Source: Platycnemis pennipes
Lineage: Eukaryota > Arthropoda > Insecta > Odonata > Platycnemididae
Direction of reading: 5' to 3'
Assembly (NCBI GenBank): GCA_933228895.1
Contig: OW121849.1
Span: 126,112,849 to 126,176,848 of the forward strand
Length of the DNA stretch: 64,000 bases
The first letter of the stretch is position 1; each line of letters begins with the position of its first letter. The notes below the pieces were generated by a model that had not been told where the DNA came from, did not search any database, and saw only the letters and a program-made list of their open reading frames with translations. The translations under genes and the position numbers were made by a program. This document shows, piece by piece, positions 11,622 through 25,768 of the stretch.

Positions 11622-13880
11622 GTACGAAATATTCCTATGATGCCCATGGAAGCTGCTGCTTTACGTAGTTGGGAAAAGCATTTGTACCATTATTCAAGAG
11701 TTCAAACTTAACTCTAGTAGTAAAGCAGTGTCTAGACACCATTAATCCATTCATCACGGAGCCCAGATTGGGTTGTCTTAAATTGGAACCTTAAGTGAAT
11801 GGGAGTTACTAGACAGCAAAGTGAGTGAAGGTAGTGCGAATAATCAGTAGCGCAAAGAGAGTGTGCAAACTTTGTATTGTTCGACATCTAGGCGTCGTTG
11901 TCAGGGCAATGGAAATCTTAATGTTCATTCTTACATTTAGAACATCCTGACAAAATTGGCTGTTATCACTTTGATAGTTTAATTTGAATTTCTGTACTCC
12001 CACAAATGTAGTTTGTTTTTTCCTAGGATAAAAACTGTAGTCACAGAGAGGTTACAAAACCTATGCCTAACTTTAAGCTAGCACATACTGAAAAGCATTT
12101 TTTGATACAGCAATTGTTCCCTAGCAGTCCTCCATCTAGAAAAACGTTCTTTGTAGTAATAAGACATATGCATTAAGGCCGCTTGGTAGATGTGAGCTTA
12201 AGGGTCACGAACTTTGTATATTTATCCTGCAAAAACGGTGTTGATTAGCCCTTTTATTCCAACTGTGTTAGGTAAAGGAAGAATGGAGATTTATTTTGAC
12301 ATGCCTTTGCTCACATTTACCAGGCCGCTTTATATGATACAATTTCTTGAACAAACGCTAGTGTAAACTGAACGAAATTGTATGTTTGCTGAATGGAATT
12401 AGAACAGGTTCTATTTTCCGTTAAGTCATTCAGCCATTCACACAAGCTTTTGTACAAGAAATTGTACCATGTAAAGCGACCTTTAGAATAGTGTTACATT
12501 TTGGCCTATATAGTGGGATAGTGCATTTGCAGTAAGAATAGAGTGCATTTCGAAAGAATAAATGCAGATTCCTTTTCATGTTTAGTAGCACATTATTGGA
12601 TTTGGTGCCTACACATCTACAAGAGCTATCTGGTTAAACTCTTGATTCATTTTAGAAATGCATGAGTTATAGGTTGGTGGATCTTTGCTGGCAGCATTTA
12701 TATATTCCATGTATGGAATAAGGAGTAGCTTATTATTTTTCTTCGCCTTGATATCCTCTCTAATTTTTTTATTATTTTCTTTCTGTTGAAATATCATCGC
12801 TGCAATCTTGTTAATTAGTCTTTGAGGGGATAGATATTGTTAGATACAGGGGATAGAGTTTGAGCTATTCGAATAATGAGAATTGCTACACTTTTTCCTC
12901 CCTTTTATTGGAGCATTTTGTCTGGCATAAGGTTAGAGAAAATGCCTTATTAGTCTGCATTAAGAATTTCCTCATCAGCAAACCCCTATGGAAGACCATG
13001 CCACACCTTCCCTATCAAATTCTTCATTATGCAAGGGTAGACAATTGCAGCTTCTTCACTTATCAATCCATAATTGATCAAATGTCACTGCTTAAAGTCG
13101 TCAAGCCATCCTGAGTTGATGTCGTAAAATATTCAATGTCCAATTGATATGCAAAGCCTTCTGGCATTTTTTTTTAGAATCTGAACTGAGATAGGCACAT
13201 TGTTGAGCTGCTGCTGTTGGAACGATAGCATAATTCCTTTGTCCGGCTCTATAAAATCTGTTTTTCTTTGCTTCTTAAGTGTGCAGCCTTTCCTAAATGC
13301 CTTTTTTATTTCCCCCGCTCTTTCCATATTGAAGCTACTATGGGTTACGAATGTCCAAAACTGCTACACATGTTACTCTGCCTTCCCCTGTAATTCAATG
13401 CCTCAGTAATCTTCACTTTCTTAACCCCTGGCAAAACATTCCAATTACTTGCCATATTCATACTAAAATATTATGTGACCTTAGCACTGTGAAAACCACA
13501 CTAAAACAGAGAGGAGTAAAAGGCACCCACTTCCTTCAAGGCTTGCACAAGGAAGACATATATGGTGCATAGGGTCAGACAATGTCAAACACCTAATTAA
13601 ATTGAGGGAAGGAAACAAACAGGCAGGAATGAAACAATGTAGCAAATTGATAGAAGGATTAGAAAGACAAATAAGCTGATTAAGACAGAGCTCCTACCAG
13701 GATGTGTAATGAATCTCTGAAGCCACTGTTTGTCTTGGCTCATTCATCAGAGGTTGGCACAGGTTCTCAGTGGGTAAGGGTATGCCTGATGAGCTTGCTG
13801 ACATTTGTTATACAGAGCATTAACACTGATAACAAAATACGGAAAGAAGTAAATAGGAAGGGTCACTGTTGTGTACGGTA

Positions 13881-13950
13881 CTTCTCGTTGTGTGCCTGGC
13901 CATCTTGATGTAGATTTCCCATAATACCTCCCTTCGCACTTAATGCGAAG
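13881..13950. repeat. Direct repeat, copy A
   Basis: About 70 bp starting CTTCTCGTTG recurs with substitutions at 14608-14686. Shared blocks include GATTTCCCATAATACCTC and a CTT(AC/GA)TGCGAA tail. Source family unknown. Confidence 0.7.
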
Positions 13951-14607
13951 CCTGAGTTCAGAGGACTTGCTCTCTAATGAGTCACCTGTTTGACGCTTGA
14001 TAGAGGAAGAAGAAACCCTGCTGGCAATCCCTCTGAGATTTCTGTGTAAGGAGGGGGGACACTTATTTTTCATAGTGACACTTTGGAGGAACACCATTTG
14101 TGGGAAAGGGATAACACTTTTTAACAGCACTAATATCAGTAGGGTGGAACATTTATTATTTCGCTGGAATTATACCACTTAGAGGAATAAAGATGGGGGA
14201 GAAGGGATAATTGAATTCACTTGCTTGTACTTGTTGAATTGTTCCTGGAGCATTTTCAACAAGAAGTAAAATAAACTGGAAGAGAGCATTTGCTCATTGG
14301 TCTGGGTAATATTTTCTTTCATATTTTGCACTATGTATTTACAATGGTTCTGAGGCATCCAGTTTTCTGTTTTGATCTTTATGGGTAGTACCTATGTCTG
14401 GAACAAAATGACTTTGGTGATTCTGTTTTAGAAGGCAGTAAAGAATAATCAAATAAGCAGTGTCCAAAACGGCATCTATGCATCCTTGAAGGGCACTTGG
14501 TCGGTGGTGGCCATCTTGGGGAGTGCATCCGAAATGGTAGGGGGCTGGTCAAGGGCCCTTGGGACAGACTTGGTGCCAAGGGTGCAAGCAATGTGCACTT
14601 TTGCACC

Positions 14608-14686
14608 CTTCTCATTGCGTGTCCGACCATCTTGAGGTGGATTTCCCATAATACCTCACTTCGGGCTTGATGCGAACTCGTAGGTG
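14608..14686. repeat. Direct repeat, copy B
   Basis: Second copy of the repeat at 13881-13950, same orientation, inside the CHRAC1 intron. Confidence 0.7.
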
Positions 14687-15534
14687 CGTGTTTGTAAACT
14701 GAAGAGACAGTAAAATATTGCATCTTCATTCGTGTGTCGTAATAGCGTCTAGAGACGTAAAACATTTTTACTATCTTTCCAGTTTTTTTATTATTATCTT
14801 TGCATCTGTTTCTTTTTACACGAAGAGGGTTAAGAAAAATATAATAAAATAATTAACTTGAGAAAGAAGGATACAGAAATATTTTCCGTAAAACGGAATT
14901 CATTGCTGAAAGTACGGTGGTAAACTATTGTGTATTTAGTAATACTAACCTCTTAGTTATAAACAATGACTACAAATTATTTCGTTTTGTTCTCGTTGCC
15001 ATGCGGCAAGTTAATTTGGGCAGTATATTTATCAGCTTACAGAAGAAATGCAGCTGGGGCTGATTTAACTTGAATTTTGAACGTGCAATTCATAATTGAT
15101 AATTTACTTACACTGTGGAAAGTAATAATCTGAGAAGGCATAATGTAAATTGATATTAATCTACCTATGACTCTCTAATGAATGTATAAAATTGTATATT
15201 TTACCCTAATTAAATCCGTTATGCACGGCAAATAATTGTGTCAAAAATTGCCCGAGGAGAAAGGTGTCCTGGGATGGGAATAAGACCACGGACCTTTGGT
15301 TTGCCAACACCACATTGCTACCCAGTATTCTTAATTCCTAATGTAATTTTAAGATGATCTATAGGAGCTAGGTCTCATTCGCCTTTAATTATGATCCGAC
15401 AAGGATGGAATTTATCAAGAAAGCCACCATGAGTCATGAGGATAAATCTTGTAAATTATTACGAAAGATGATAAGCCCCCTTTTTTCCACCGACACTTTT
15501 CAGCATTTGTTTTCCGTGTCCTAATATATAAATG

Positions 15535-15600
15535 GGTAGCGGGGTGGTCTATTAATTGCCCCAGCAAGACAGAGGTTTGATTCCCAGTCCTGGAAGCCTC
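15535..15600 (+). repeat. tRNA-derived SINE head (degenerate)
   Basis: A-box-like GGGTAGCGGGGTGGTCTA and, about 22 bases later, B-box-like GGTTTGATTCCC form an internal pol III promoter pattern. No cloverleaf was completed, so this is called a SINE remnant rather than a tRNA. Confidence 0.5.
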
Positions 15601-17593
15601 TTTTTGAAACAGCACCTATGCCGTTTAGTTAATTTTAATGCATGCACTGTCTGCTGTTTTATCATATTAAGTGGTAATTTTCAACACAATAATGTGTTTC
15701 TGAATTTTGCATTCAGATTGGAGGGGTAGCTTTACTTGGGCTTTGTTTACAAGTATGTCTTTCAATCTCTGGGACAAATCTTACACCTTTAGGCAATAAT
15801 ATTTTAGTATATTTTAAATAGATGGATACTTTTAGGAGAGCGGATTGTGGCAATTGTATCAATTAGATGTCATGGGATTGTTTACTTCGTTCAATTGAGT
15901 TAATAACAAGTCAAAGCAAAATTAATGCAATCAAGTGCTTTTCCCAGTGTGGAAATAAACAAATTAAATTAATCATCATACTTGCAACCTGTTTGTACCA
16001 TAATGTTCCTCCAAACATGGTCTTATGCTTGACTCTTTTACCACAGTTACTACCATGTTATGTCCCAAGGGACATGCTGTTATTATTACGGGTTGTGATG
16101 TAATAAGTAAGGAAAATTTCGTCAACTTTTTGAGGTATTGCACTGATTCCTTGCGTGATTATGATTTTCTACCACTTCCAAATATTTTTTCCTTAAAGCG
16201 TGTAAAGTGACTTTTCTTCTCACGCCTTACTTTCCATTTATTCACACTATAGTGGATTTCATTGAGAGTGGATGTAATTTGTTTCACCGTGGGTGTCTCT
16301 GGGAGTCTCTCCCCAAGGGCCCTTAAGGGGCCCTATGCCCTCAGCCCTTCCGTTTCAGACACAGCTATAGTGAATATGTTCTTTGGGACTCCTCTTAAGT
16401 ATTTCTTGTGTTCCCTAGGTTTAGCAGCAGTACTTCCTCCTCTCCTCCCAATATATTTAAAAAGACAAGTCTTCACCATTTAATTAATAAACTCCACTCT
16501 TCTGGATTAGAGGTATTTTGGCTTTTGCATTGATTAGGTTTTTCCTAATTTTGTGTAGGTGTAATATTTTTTCTTCGGAACTTGATTGGTGACTGTGTGA
16601 TATTTTTCCTATGGATGGGAATTTGCACTATATTTTACATTTAGTTTTGGCATCAATGATGAAATCCTGGAAATAGCTGTCTTATCCAAGTTACACATAA
16701 GATGACTGTACTATTTATCATGTTACCTCTAATCGTTGCCAAATGCAGTTTCTTTTGTCATTTTACTTGATGAATTCAAGTTCTCTTTTGTGATTTCTAT
16801 TTGATAGTGGAATTTTTAAGACTTGGTTGCAGAAGAGTTTCTTCTCCCCCACCCATCTATTGGAAAAATGCCAAAGAAAAGAAATTATGCATATTTGCAA
16901 AGATGTTGTATTTCAGACTTACTGAAAATTTTGTAATTCTCATTGAAAGAATTTTTTGGTATTCAGAAGGACAGGTACATTTAAATGGTGAGGGTTTATA
17001 TACAGTAAAAGATAGCTATAACTTATGCTGATTAATGTTGCAAATTTACATATCATAAGGCACACTTGTTATAACCAAGGAATTTTTATGCTTCCCTATT
17101 GCCATGTATCATAGCGATGAGTTAGGACGTAGTAGTATGAAGTATCTTTAACAATTCATCAATAGCTGCTGAAAATCATGCACTTCAAAAACAATAACAT
17201 TCCATCACCAATGTGATATCCTTAGTTGGTTGACGAGTTATGCAGCTGGGATGAAAATCTCGGAATATTCAACAAAATAAATCTTCCCAGGAATTGCAAT
17301 GAACCAGTTGACCACGGAGGTGATAACTTGTAGTACATCTTGACAAATTTCATTTCCCTTTCATAGTGATTATTTGCCGCATTAGTTGTAACTTAGTGTT
17401 CGAGGGGACATTGAGTCACACGAGTTATGCAATCTGGATGACCATCACGGCAAAATCGACTTGCTATGACCGTATGTCAGAAATGATCACTCATGATAAC
17501 TGACTAAACTCTGTTTGCTTTTCATTGTGGACTAATTATGGCAAAAAAATCACTCGCTAGGGCAATATCGGATAATAGCTTGCTAATACTTGC

Positions 17594-17905
17594 TTAACCC
17601 TTTTGCTGTGAAAATCGACTATAGTCAACTAATTTTTTTTTCCACTGGAACTGGATTGACTTTTCACCATGGTCTCAAAAAAACATGTTTGCAACACGCT
17701 CTAATCTACTGAAGTCTCTTCTTCCGAGAAAAAGCATTGGAAGGACCTGTTCTGCGACCTACAAGCAGAAATAGCAAGTAATACAAAACCAGTCGCAGTG
17801 GTCGTCCCACCTGAAGCTTAAATTGTAATATTGTGATTTTTCACTGTTTATATTACATTTCATGGAGAACTGTATTGAAAATGAAATTCGCAGCTAAAGG
17901 GTTAA
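17594..17905. mobile_element. TTAA-flanked short inverted-repeat element
   Basis: TTAA at 17594-17597 is followed by CCCTTTTGCTGTGAAAAT. The right end TTCGCAGCTAAAGGG precedes TTAA at 17902-17905. It is a 312-bp piggyBac-style non-autonomous insertion in the CHRAC1 intron, with no coding content. Confidence 0.75.
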
Positions 17906-18290
17906 GTGGACCAGCCATGTTTCAGGTTTCCACTACGAATGTATGGCAAACAAGGTCATGTTTCATAATTTTCTTTGAAAGTCGCAGTCTGTTTGCCTTG
18001 ATCACCAATTTACAGCATTCTTTTTGAATTTAAACTAATCCATGTTATACCTTGTTAATTTTTACCTGTAAAAAATCATTGACACCCATGAATCTGAACT
18101 TCCAATTAATCTGCTAATCACATTTCTATTCAAAGTTTGGTCAAGTTCTATTCTTGTAGTCATCATGTGATTGATATTTTGTGAGTGTTCTAATGAAATG
18201 TCTTTTTTTAAATTTATTGGTTGTAGTTTTATCACAGTTCATTGAATAGTAGTCATTGTTGACTCTTATTGAATTTTATTTTTATTTCAG

Positions 18291-18391
18291 AAATCATTCC
18301 AAGAAAAATTAAGGTCCAAGATTATTATGACATGATGAGTGGGGAGGATGACTCAGACTCTGATGAAATGGATGCGTTCATTATGAAATGA
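18291..18391 (+). CDS. CHRAC1: CHRAC1-like histone-fold protein, exon 3 (stop)
   Basis: The exon completes the split Glu codon and encodes IIPRKIKVQDYYDMM followed by an acidic tail (GEDDSDSDEMDAFIMK) and TGA at 18389-18391. The (I/L)(I/L)P+KI helix and an acidic C-terminus are usual for CHRAC1. A polyadenylation signal AATAAA lies at 18582-18587. Confidence 0.88.
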
Positions 18392-18581
18392 CATTGTTAG
18401 CTATTTTTGGCCATGCCTATGACACTTTACATAATTTTGTAATTCATTTGAATGTGAATGTTGAGTAATGAATTTTGCACATACTGGATCTCTTTTTCGT
18501 GTCACTGAATGATTATTTAAGTTTCGTACTAAGTGAAATGTCCCGACTGATGAATCAAGAACGTTCTCTCTAGGAACAAAA

Positions 18582-18587
18582 AATAAA
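18582..18587 (+). terminator. Polyadenylation signal for the CHRAC1-like gene
   Basis: Canonical AATAAA lies about 190 bp after the stop codon, the expected position for a short 3' UTR. Confidence 0.55.
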
Positions 18588-18599
18588 ATATATTTATTA

Positions 18600-21500
18600 T
18601 GTATACTATTGTTTTTTGCTCTAATTAACCACTGATAACCCATACTTCCTACCAAATTCAATTTTCATTATCAGAACATTCCTCAACAACTGAGGCATCT
18701 ACCATTCAATTCAATATTTTCTCACACTATTTACTTATGTTATTATTCTTATAGAAATTCCATATTTACATAAAGATATCCAGCATGGACAGTGTGAGGT
18801 CATGAAATTCCAAAAATAAATAGGAATGTTGAAAAAAAAATCTTTCGTGAATACCTAACTACCCAGGCCAAGGGTAGTCCTCAAAGGACTGCATGGTAGA
18901 CTTGCTCTAAATAGGAACATTACAATATTTACACATTTTGATAGAGATTGAGACGGAACAGCCCCTTCTTCCACATAATACTCCCATAATTTTACTCACA
19001 CAAAAGTACCATAAATCAATTCATTATTTTATAGATTTAAATGTCTGTAATTTGAAGTGTCAATGTAAGATTGAAGTAAAGTGTTTAAAATTTTGTGAAC
19101 AGGTAAGGGAAAAACAAAGATAAAAGATGTCCTCATGAAAAAATCCACACAGTAAGGGGAGTAAAACATTCTGTCAATCCAACTGAGAGACATTAATGTT
19201 ATAAGTTAAAGTAAATTGTTGAAACAATTGATAGAAAACAGAGATTATTTGTTCACTCTAGATCAAGGTTTATTTAATTGTGTTTATTTTCAGTATTTTG
19301 TCATAGACATGATAACTGACTGCTCCTCAACTAAATCCACACTTCAGTAATGGGAAAGTGTGGTCAATTATTTTCTCGTGCTATTCTCAACATTACCATA
19401 TAGTCACTCAACTGCTGGAAATACCGAAATGTCAACTTTTCAGATGCAATGTATATCTCTTAACTATGACTTTTATTGTTCCCCAAATTCTAATAATCTT
19501 TATCCATCTTTGAGTTAATATTCTCATTCCAAACAGGATCAATTGGATTCATTTGGCTGACATTCATTATTCCGGAAGTGTCCCTTATTCCAAATTATCA
19601 GCCAAAAATAATTAGTTTCTTCATTTTTAGATTTTTTAAATGTATACATACTGAGTGTTTTTTGGGTGAAGTGAATAACACAATATTATAGGGAAATTTC
19701 CAGAGGGGTAAATTATGATGACCTCAATAAAGAATTTTTTAAGTGAGTTTATCTTTCCAGCTGGTAAGGAACAGGTAGAGGGGAGGTGGAGGAAGGATTA
19801 TGATATGGTGCATCAGAATTTAATTTAAGATGCACTATTATTTATCATATTTCTCTACGATCCTTTCAAATTTACCTTGTTATCAAGACTTGTACTGATG
19901 GCGCATCAATACTGGAGACTGTTTCCTTGATGTTCTTATTTTTGCTCTACCATTGATAATTGAGTAGAAACTAGATATTATGAACTTTAACATCACGATG
20001 CTCAAGTATTGATCCTGACCATAAGGCTCCTCTAAATGGGGGTGACAGCATGCGATATTATGAAATACACTCACATTCCCAAATTGGAGACAATGTCATG
20101 TTTCGAAAAGTAACGGAGACCATTAGTACATATAAAGCATTTTGGATAGAGGTTTATCTAGAAATCCTGCTTAACAAAGCATAACATGACTAATGGATGA
20201 TGACAATCTCAATTCTTCCTTTCATGTTCCATGAATCTAACCAATTATCTTGCAATGATCATTAAAAAAATCATTCTTATCTTATGCATCTTAACAAAGT
20301 CAATTCCAATTTATCCTTAAGCTGATAATCCTTGTATTGTCATTGATGTGAATGCCTTTACACTCTTTCTGGGGAATTAAGTGCATGAAAGGCCAGGTCA
20401 TCGGAAACTTGAACGGAATTACAAGTGGTGGTAACACCAGTCGAAATCAGCCAATGGGGATACCACACCATCATGTAGAGGAAGGAGGGCCGTGTTGAGT
20501 AGGTTGTCTATAAACTCTCCCCCCTCCCATTTATGCCATGCATTGTGGAAAATGAGTCATTTCTGGCCTCCGTAACAACTTTAACTTCAGCTCTGACCAA
20601 CAGATCACAATATGGTGAATTGTGCTTGAATTAAATGGAAAGACTAGTTGAATATATTTGTATGAAAATTGTTTGGGCTGAAAAGTAATGATTTATCAAA
20701 GATTTCGCTATGAAGCCAAAATATCACATCTAAGTTTAACTGCTGCACAGGAAACATGAACAGGCTTAAAGAGCAGTGCATGATGAATGAAATGATAGCA
20801 ACTAGTCAAAACCTAAGACAGTTTATGTTACTGAAAACCCAAGGAGGTGCAGGTACCTGGTTGTCTGGCACCTTGGCTATCATAGACACATCATCCATAA
20901 CATTGCCATGGAATACTAAGCATTGCCCACTCTCTTCCATCACTGCTATGCATCCACTAAAACTGGCTAAAAAAATAATGGTTAAACAAGTATCCTTTGT
21001 CTTCATTTAACAAGCAACCAATTAGCCATGAATTCCATCCAAAGTCTTTATGAACCAAACCGTACTGCATACTCAGGACCATGAACGAGGTTGGTGTAAA
21101 CACCGACTGGGTCAGAACTGTACTTACCTGTTTTGTTTTCTCCACAGAAATAGTCTACCATTTACGAAAGTATAAAATAATGATGTTTGCATGACACAAT
21201 AATTTCCTTGAGACTTTCTTTTTATTCTGCCAAAATAACAGCAAATCCTTTTTGACATGAGATTACATTGTAGTTCACAGAACTAAACCCTGGGGTTGTG
21301 GGTGGTCATTAAAATAAGATGTGAATCGTGAGTTTTAAGAAGGATATAATTCAGTGAAGGGATTGTTTGGTGTTATGTATCCTTGCAGGAAAGCCTGGAT
21401 GCGATATGCAGCGGAAATGTTCTCAAGCGGCGAAGTAAAACTTTCTTCCAACTGCATCGAACTCTAAGATCGTGGGTAAGAGGGTCCTTCTGATGCATTC

Positions 21501-23800
21501 AAAAAGAATCCATGACTGCATATAGTGGAGCTGCCCATTTAACCCTCAGGGGTAGCTCCAAGCGGCCCCTTGTAAAAGAGATACTTTGACCCAATGAATC
21601 ATGCCCTCTCTCATGGAGCTGAGGGCCTTATCAGCACCTTTTGAATATCTGAGTCATAAGATCTTGTCTTAGGATAGCTAGGGAAAACACCTAGCCAAAG
21701 AAATGGGATTTCACTGGTGTGAAGCTGTAGTCAAATTTGATCATGAATCCACTGAGAGTTGAGCAAGAGGTATCAAAATGTGTATCCAGAAAAAACTGGC
21801 TCGTATGGTTCATTTTAAAGTAAATTATGAACAGTGGCTTTGTTTATTTTATATTCCACAAAGCATTTATTCTAGAAATTGCAGATTAATTAGCAATTTT
21901 CAATACCAGGTAATACATTTCACTCTTGTTAATTTGCAGTAGTATGTATCTAAGAATGAACTAAACATATAACTTTCAAAATTTCAGCTGCTTAGTACAC
22001 AAGACGAGCAAACATTTTTGTGTATCTGATGTTTACATCGACCTCTTTGCACCTTCCCACTTGTTAAGGTTTATTGCATGACTGGTCTCAATGCTTGACA
22101 TCATTTTCAAGTGAAAAAATGTTGCTTCAATATGTATACACAAATTGCCAATTACTATCTTTTGGCATGTCAAATTTACTATCTTGAATTCCCACCTCTG
22201 AAGCTACACAAATTAGTCTGGACATTTTTTAAAACATCCATGCCCCCAGTTTTAAAAATTAACCAAATATTTTCTAATGAATTTGCATGCTGAACAAAAC
22301 TTTCAGGTTTCATGGTAAGGTTAATAAATAATTAGCAACTTTAGCCATGGGTTCTTCCCTCTCACTGTGATTACATAAATATTTTAAATACTTTGAGAAA
22401 AGAACTCAACTCCACAAACAAACATCAAGAAAATATATTTTGATCCTAACAATGCCATGAAGCGGGAAATCCATTTCGCAATAAATAAGTGGCAAACAAC
22501 TAAAAGTTCTTCACTAGTGTTGTAAAACTCAACCACATTAATCCAGAAATGATTTTGTGCATACTTTTAGCTGTTGATTTCAGCAAAAAAGAGTGCTATT
22601 CATGTAACTGTGTTCGGAAAAATATAGTGGAACGATATCATAATCAAACAAGCAAGTAGATATCTAGTACGTTTCCACAGAAATTAAATATGGTGCACAT
22701 TGTGTTTAACCTGTTAAGCCATCATCAAGTACAAAGACATCTCTTCAAGAACTCTTATCTACTATCTACTAGTATTGTTAAACTCAGCCTACCAAAGAAC
22801 TAGATTGTTTTCCTTTGATGTCGATAATCTTTTCCCTTCAGTCCTGATTGACGAAACACTTAAATTAACAATACACACTGCAATGCTCACATGTTAATAA
22901 ATTCATCACGGAGGAACTTAATTTCCTTATTGAAACCTCTGTCAAGCAAAATTACTTCCTTTTGATGGAAACTCTCACAATGGCAGGGGCCAACACCAAA
23001 AGGGTCTCATTAAAACTGCATTTTTTTACATGGCAATCATAGGGTCAATTGACGGTGCCCCTGCAATCTCTCGTAATGGCGGGGGTCTCACAATAGGCCA
23101 TACTCGTACTACCGCGGTTCCACTGTATGTATACAATGATACCCCTTCCTTCCCTGAACTTCTTTGCTCTTTGTAAATTGTATGAAATTTTTGTGGAATA
23201 GTGTTATTAGTAGATTGTTTGATTGTGATGCATGTTGGTTTGAAATTTATATTTATCACACTTCAACTTAGGATTTACAAACATTACTTAGGAACCACAT
23301 AGGAGAATGTGGTTCATGATCAAAACAAGCAATTTTTTAAATCAGTCTTTATACTCAATATAGGTACCTTTAGAACTACATAATATTGCTGAGTTCAACA
23401 AACTAATTGTGCCTTGATTTACTATGTATTTACATTTTGCTTGGCTATAGTAATCACTCAGTACCCTATTCAGCCAGGATAATAACATACTATATATATC
23501 AATACTTTCATGTAGTAATATCCTTTGATTCATACTGATGCTTCAGATTATATTTTGAAATTCTGAATCATAAATGTACGTGGTGAACCAATGAACACTA
23601 GTTGAATATTTACCTGAAATAATGTCGCACTTAAAAATTTTGTCAATATTATTTAATAATTTGCAAGAATACTTTACCCCAATAATATTATGACAGAAAT
23701 AAAGGAGAGAATGTCATTTTCCACACAAAATTAAAGCTTTTTGTAGCTTATATTACTGATTCCAGGTTCTTCTTTATCCTTGTTGCAACCCTTTGCCATT
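18600..23800. other. AT-rich stretch between convergent genes
   Basis: This lies between the 3' end of CHRAC1 and the 3' side of Ku80. No exon, RNA gene or transposon with clear ends was recognised. Short open frames are unsupported. Confidence 0.5.
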
Positions 23801-23854
23801 GCTGCTCAAGGGGCAGATTGGAAGCTAATTCAGCCTCATTTTATAGGTCAAGTG

Positions 23855-23871
23855 GCTGAAAATGTGAAATA
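23855..23871 (-). CDS. XRCC5: Possible alternative last exon of Ku80
   Basis: On the minus strand an acceptor ACATTTTCAG is followed by a short frame giving PLDL and a stop. Spliced to a weak donor (CTG|GTTGGT) in the last definite Ku80 exon, it would end the protein in an acidic-hydrophobic tail, EEMDLPLDL. That resembles the C-terminal DNA-PKcs-contact motif of Ku80. The alternative is reading through to TAG at 26963. This is inference only. Confidence 0.25.
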
Positions 23872-24813
23872 ACTATATTAAAACCCCTTATTCACACTTT
23901 TATAGAGATCACTAAAAATAAAACTAAAAAAATACTGCGGGAAAATGCAAATAGCAGGAGAATTTTCAGTTTTACATGCATACGACGGGTTAAACGCCAC
24001 GGGTTGGCAGCACCCGCGGCGTAAATTGCAATGAGTTATTAGATAAACACGGGGAGTTTGGCATTACGCCCGGCGTAATAATGGGTTACAAAGCAAAAGT
24101 AAGGAGGGGCAACAATTAGACAAACAGCGTCTGTAGTTACGCGGCGAGGAAAAGGAAAGGTCATAGTGAGAAAGACGAGAGGAGAACGTAAAAAGCAAGG
24201 ATCCAGAGAGATTAAAAAGATAAGGTGTACTCGTCAGCAGAACAGTCCCGGGGCCCGGAAAAGGCAGATATCGGCGGGAGAGACAGATAATTCCGGCGGA
24301 CGCCCGAGGAGAGAGAGAGTCGAGGAGATAGCAGGAACGAGGGATCATCGTGGGGAAATCCTACGGGAAGGCGGTCCAGCGGATCACGGGAACCAGTGGC
24401 CACAATAAGTCTATGAACATTGGAATAATTATTTAAAAGGAAACAGCCCACTACAAAGTTAATCATAAAGATTGAATTAAGATTACTGATTAGATTAAAA
24501 ATTGATATGAAATTGTAAATTGGGCCCAATTAAAGTTAAAAGAAACTGAATATAGAGATACTGTGCATGAAAATATAAATGTTTTCCTTGTCTAATTTCC
24601 TTGATCCAATAGCAAATTAAGGGTATTGATATATACATATGTGTGAAATATTTAACTGTATAAGGGTGCGTGTGGGAGGAATCTAACGAGCTAGCCGGAA
24701 GACAGAAAGTAAAGGTAAGGTACCCGAAGGTTGAAAAGGGGTAGGGGTACAACGTACACAGTATAGAGTAAAGATAAATATATGAAACACCGATAAAATG
24801 AATTAGAGCAATA

Positions 24814-24986
24814 CAGTCAAGCCCACTTATATTAATCCTGTTTATAACGAAGTCCCGGTTATAATGAAGTAAAGGCTACTTCCCGTCAAAGAGAGGCTGG
24901 GAAAAACTGGTCCACATATAACAAAGTTCGGTTATTACTACGTAAATATTCGGCCCCCTCAACTTCGTTATAAACGGGCTTGACTG
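24814..24986. mobile_element. TA-flanked palindromic MITE
   Basis: CAGTCAAGCCC after TA (24812-24813) and GGGCTTGACTG before TA (24987-24988) form inverted ends. TTATAACGAAG-like blocks also mirror each other. At 173 bp it is a short Tc1/pogo-type MITE. Confidence 0.8.
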
Positions 24987-25639
24987 TATCATTATTTCTT
25001 AAAGTACATAGCTGTCCTGATTTATTTTTATACCATGTATTTCTTCCAATTTTTCAACCAACCATTCGACATTCTCAAATCCATAATTCCCAAACTTAAG
25101 ACATCGAAGATGATTTTACATAAGATATTGTTTACACGTGTGATCGTACTTGTACTACCGTTTTAATAATCATTGTCTCATATTTTTAGACCTGCAAGCA
25201 CGTATTTACTACGATCTCAGTGTACTCCAGCATCCTCTCAACCCGAGTCTTGGAAGTTAAAAAAAATGCAAGGTAAAATCTTCCGAACAACATAGCCTTG
25301 GATTCCTTGTGATGAGCAGAATATGTGGTGATCATGAATTTTAATACTACTAGGCAAATATCGCATTAAGGATATAAAATAGGGATACATTGTATGACTG
25401 ATTCATAACTAAATAACATAGATTCACAACTAAATGTTCAATGAATTGACAGGGATTATTCTATGTATGTCGGCGATGGACATTAGTTTTAATTGGTGAA
25501 AGGTTTTGGTGAAATAAAGGGCGGGAAAGACTGCCCGATAAACGTAATGGTAGAAAAGTAACGAGAATTTCCTATCCCAGTTTCTCCCTGACTGTTTCAA
25601 GTATCCCCTGACGTTTCTGGGAAATTCAAAATTCCCTGA

Positions 25640-25675
25640 CAATTACAGGTTTTCCCTGACGATTGCCACCCTGTT
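25640..25675 (-). mobile_element. hAT-like terminal end
   Basis: On the minus strand the end reads CAGGGTGGCAATCGTCAGGG, and CCCTGAC recurs several times just inside. This is a typical hAT terminal pattern. The partner end was not located, so only one end is annotated. Confidence 0.4.
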
Positions 25676-25768
25676 AGACGTTTTGTCATATCAGTGTGAG
25701 TGGCATCATGAGGGTCCACTTGATCCACAATTTTTACTTATGCCTAAATTGAAATTTCTAGTGGCTGC

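Larger units (their letters stand above)
11622..18290 (+). other. CHRAC1: Intron 2 of the CHRAC1-like gene
   Basis: This 6.7-kb intron lies between GTACGA and a TTTTATTTTTATTTCAG acceptor. It holds a tRNA-like SINE piece (15535-15600), a TTAA-flanked element (17594-17905) and a direct repeat near 13.9 and 14.6 kb. The rest shows no supported gene on either strand. Confidence 0.8.
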
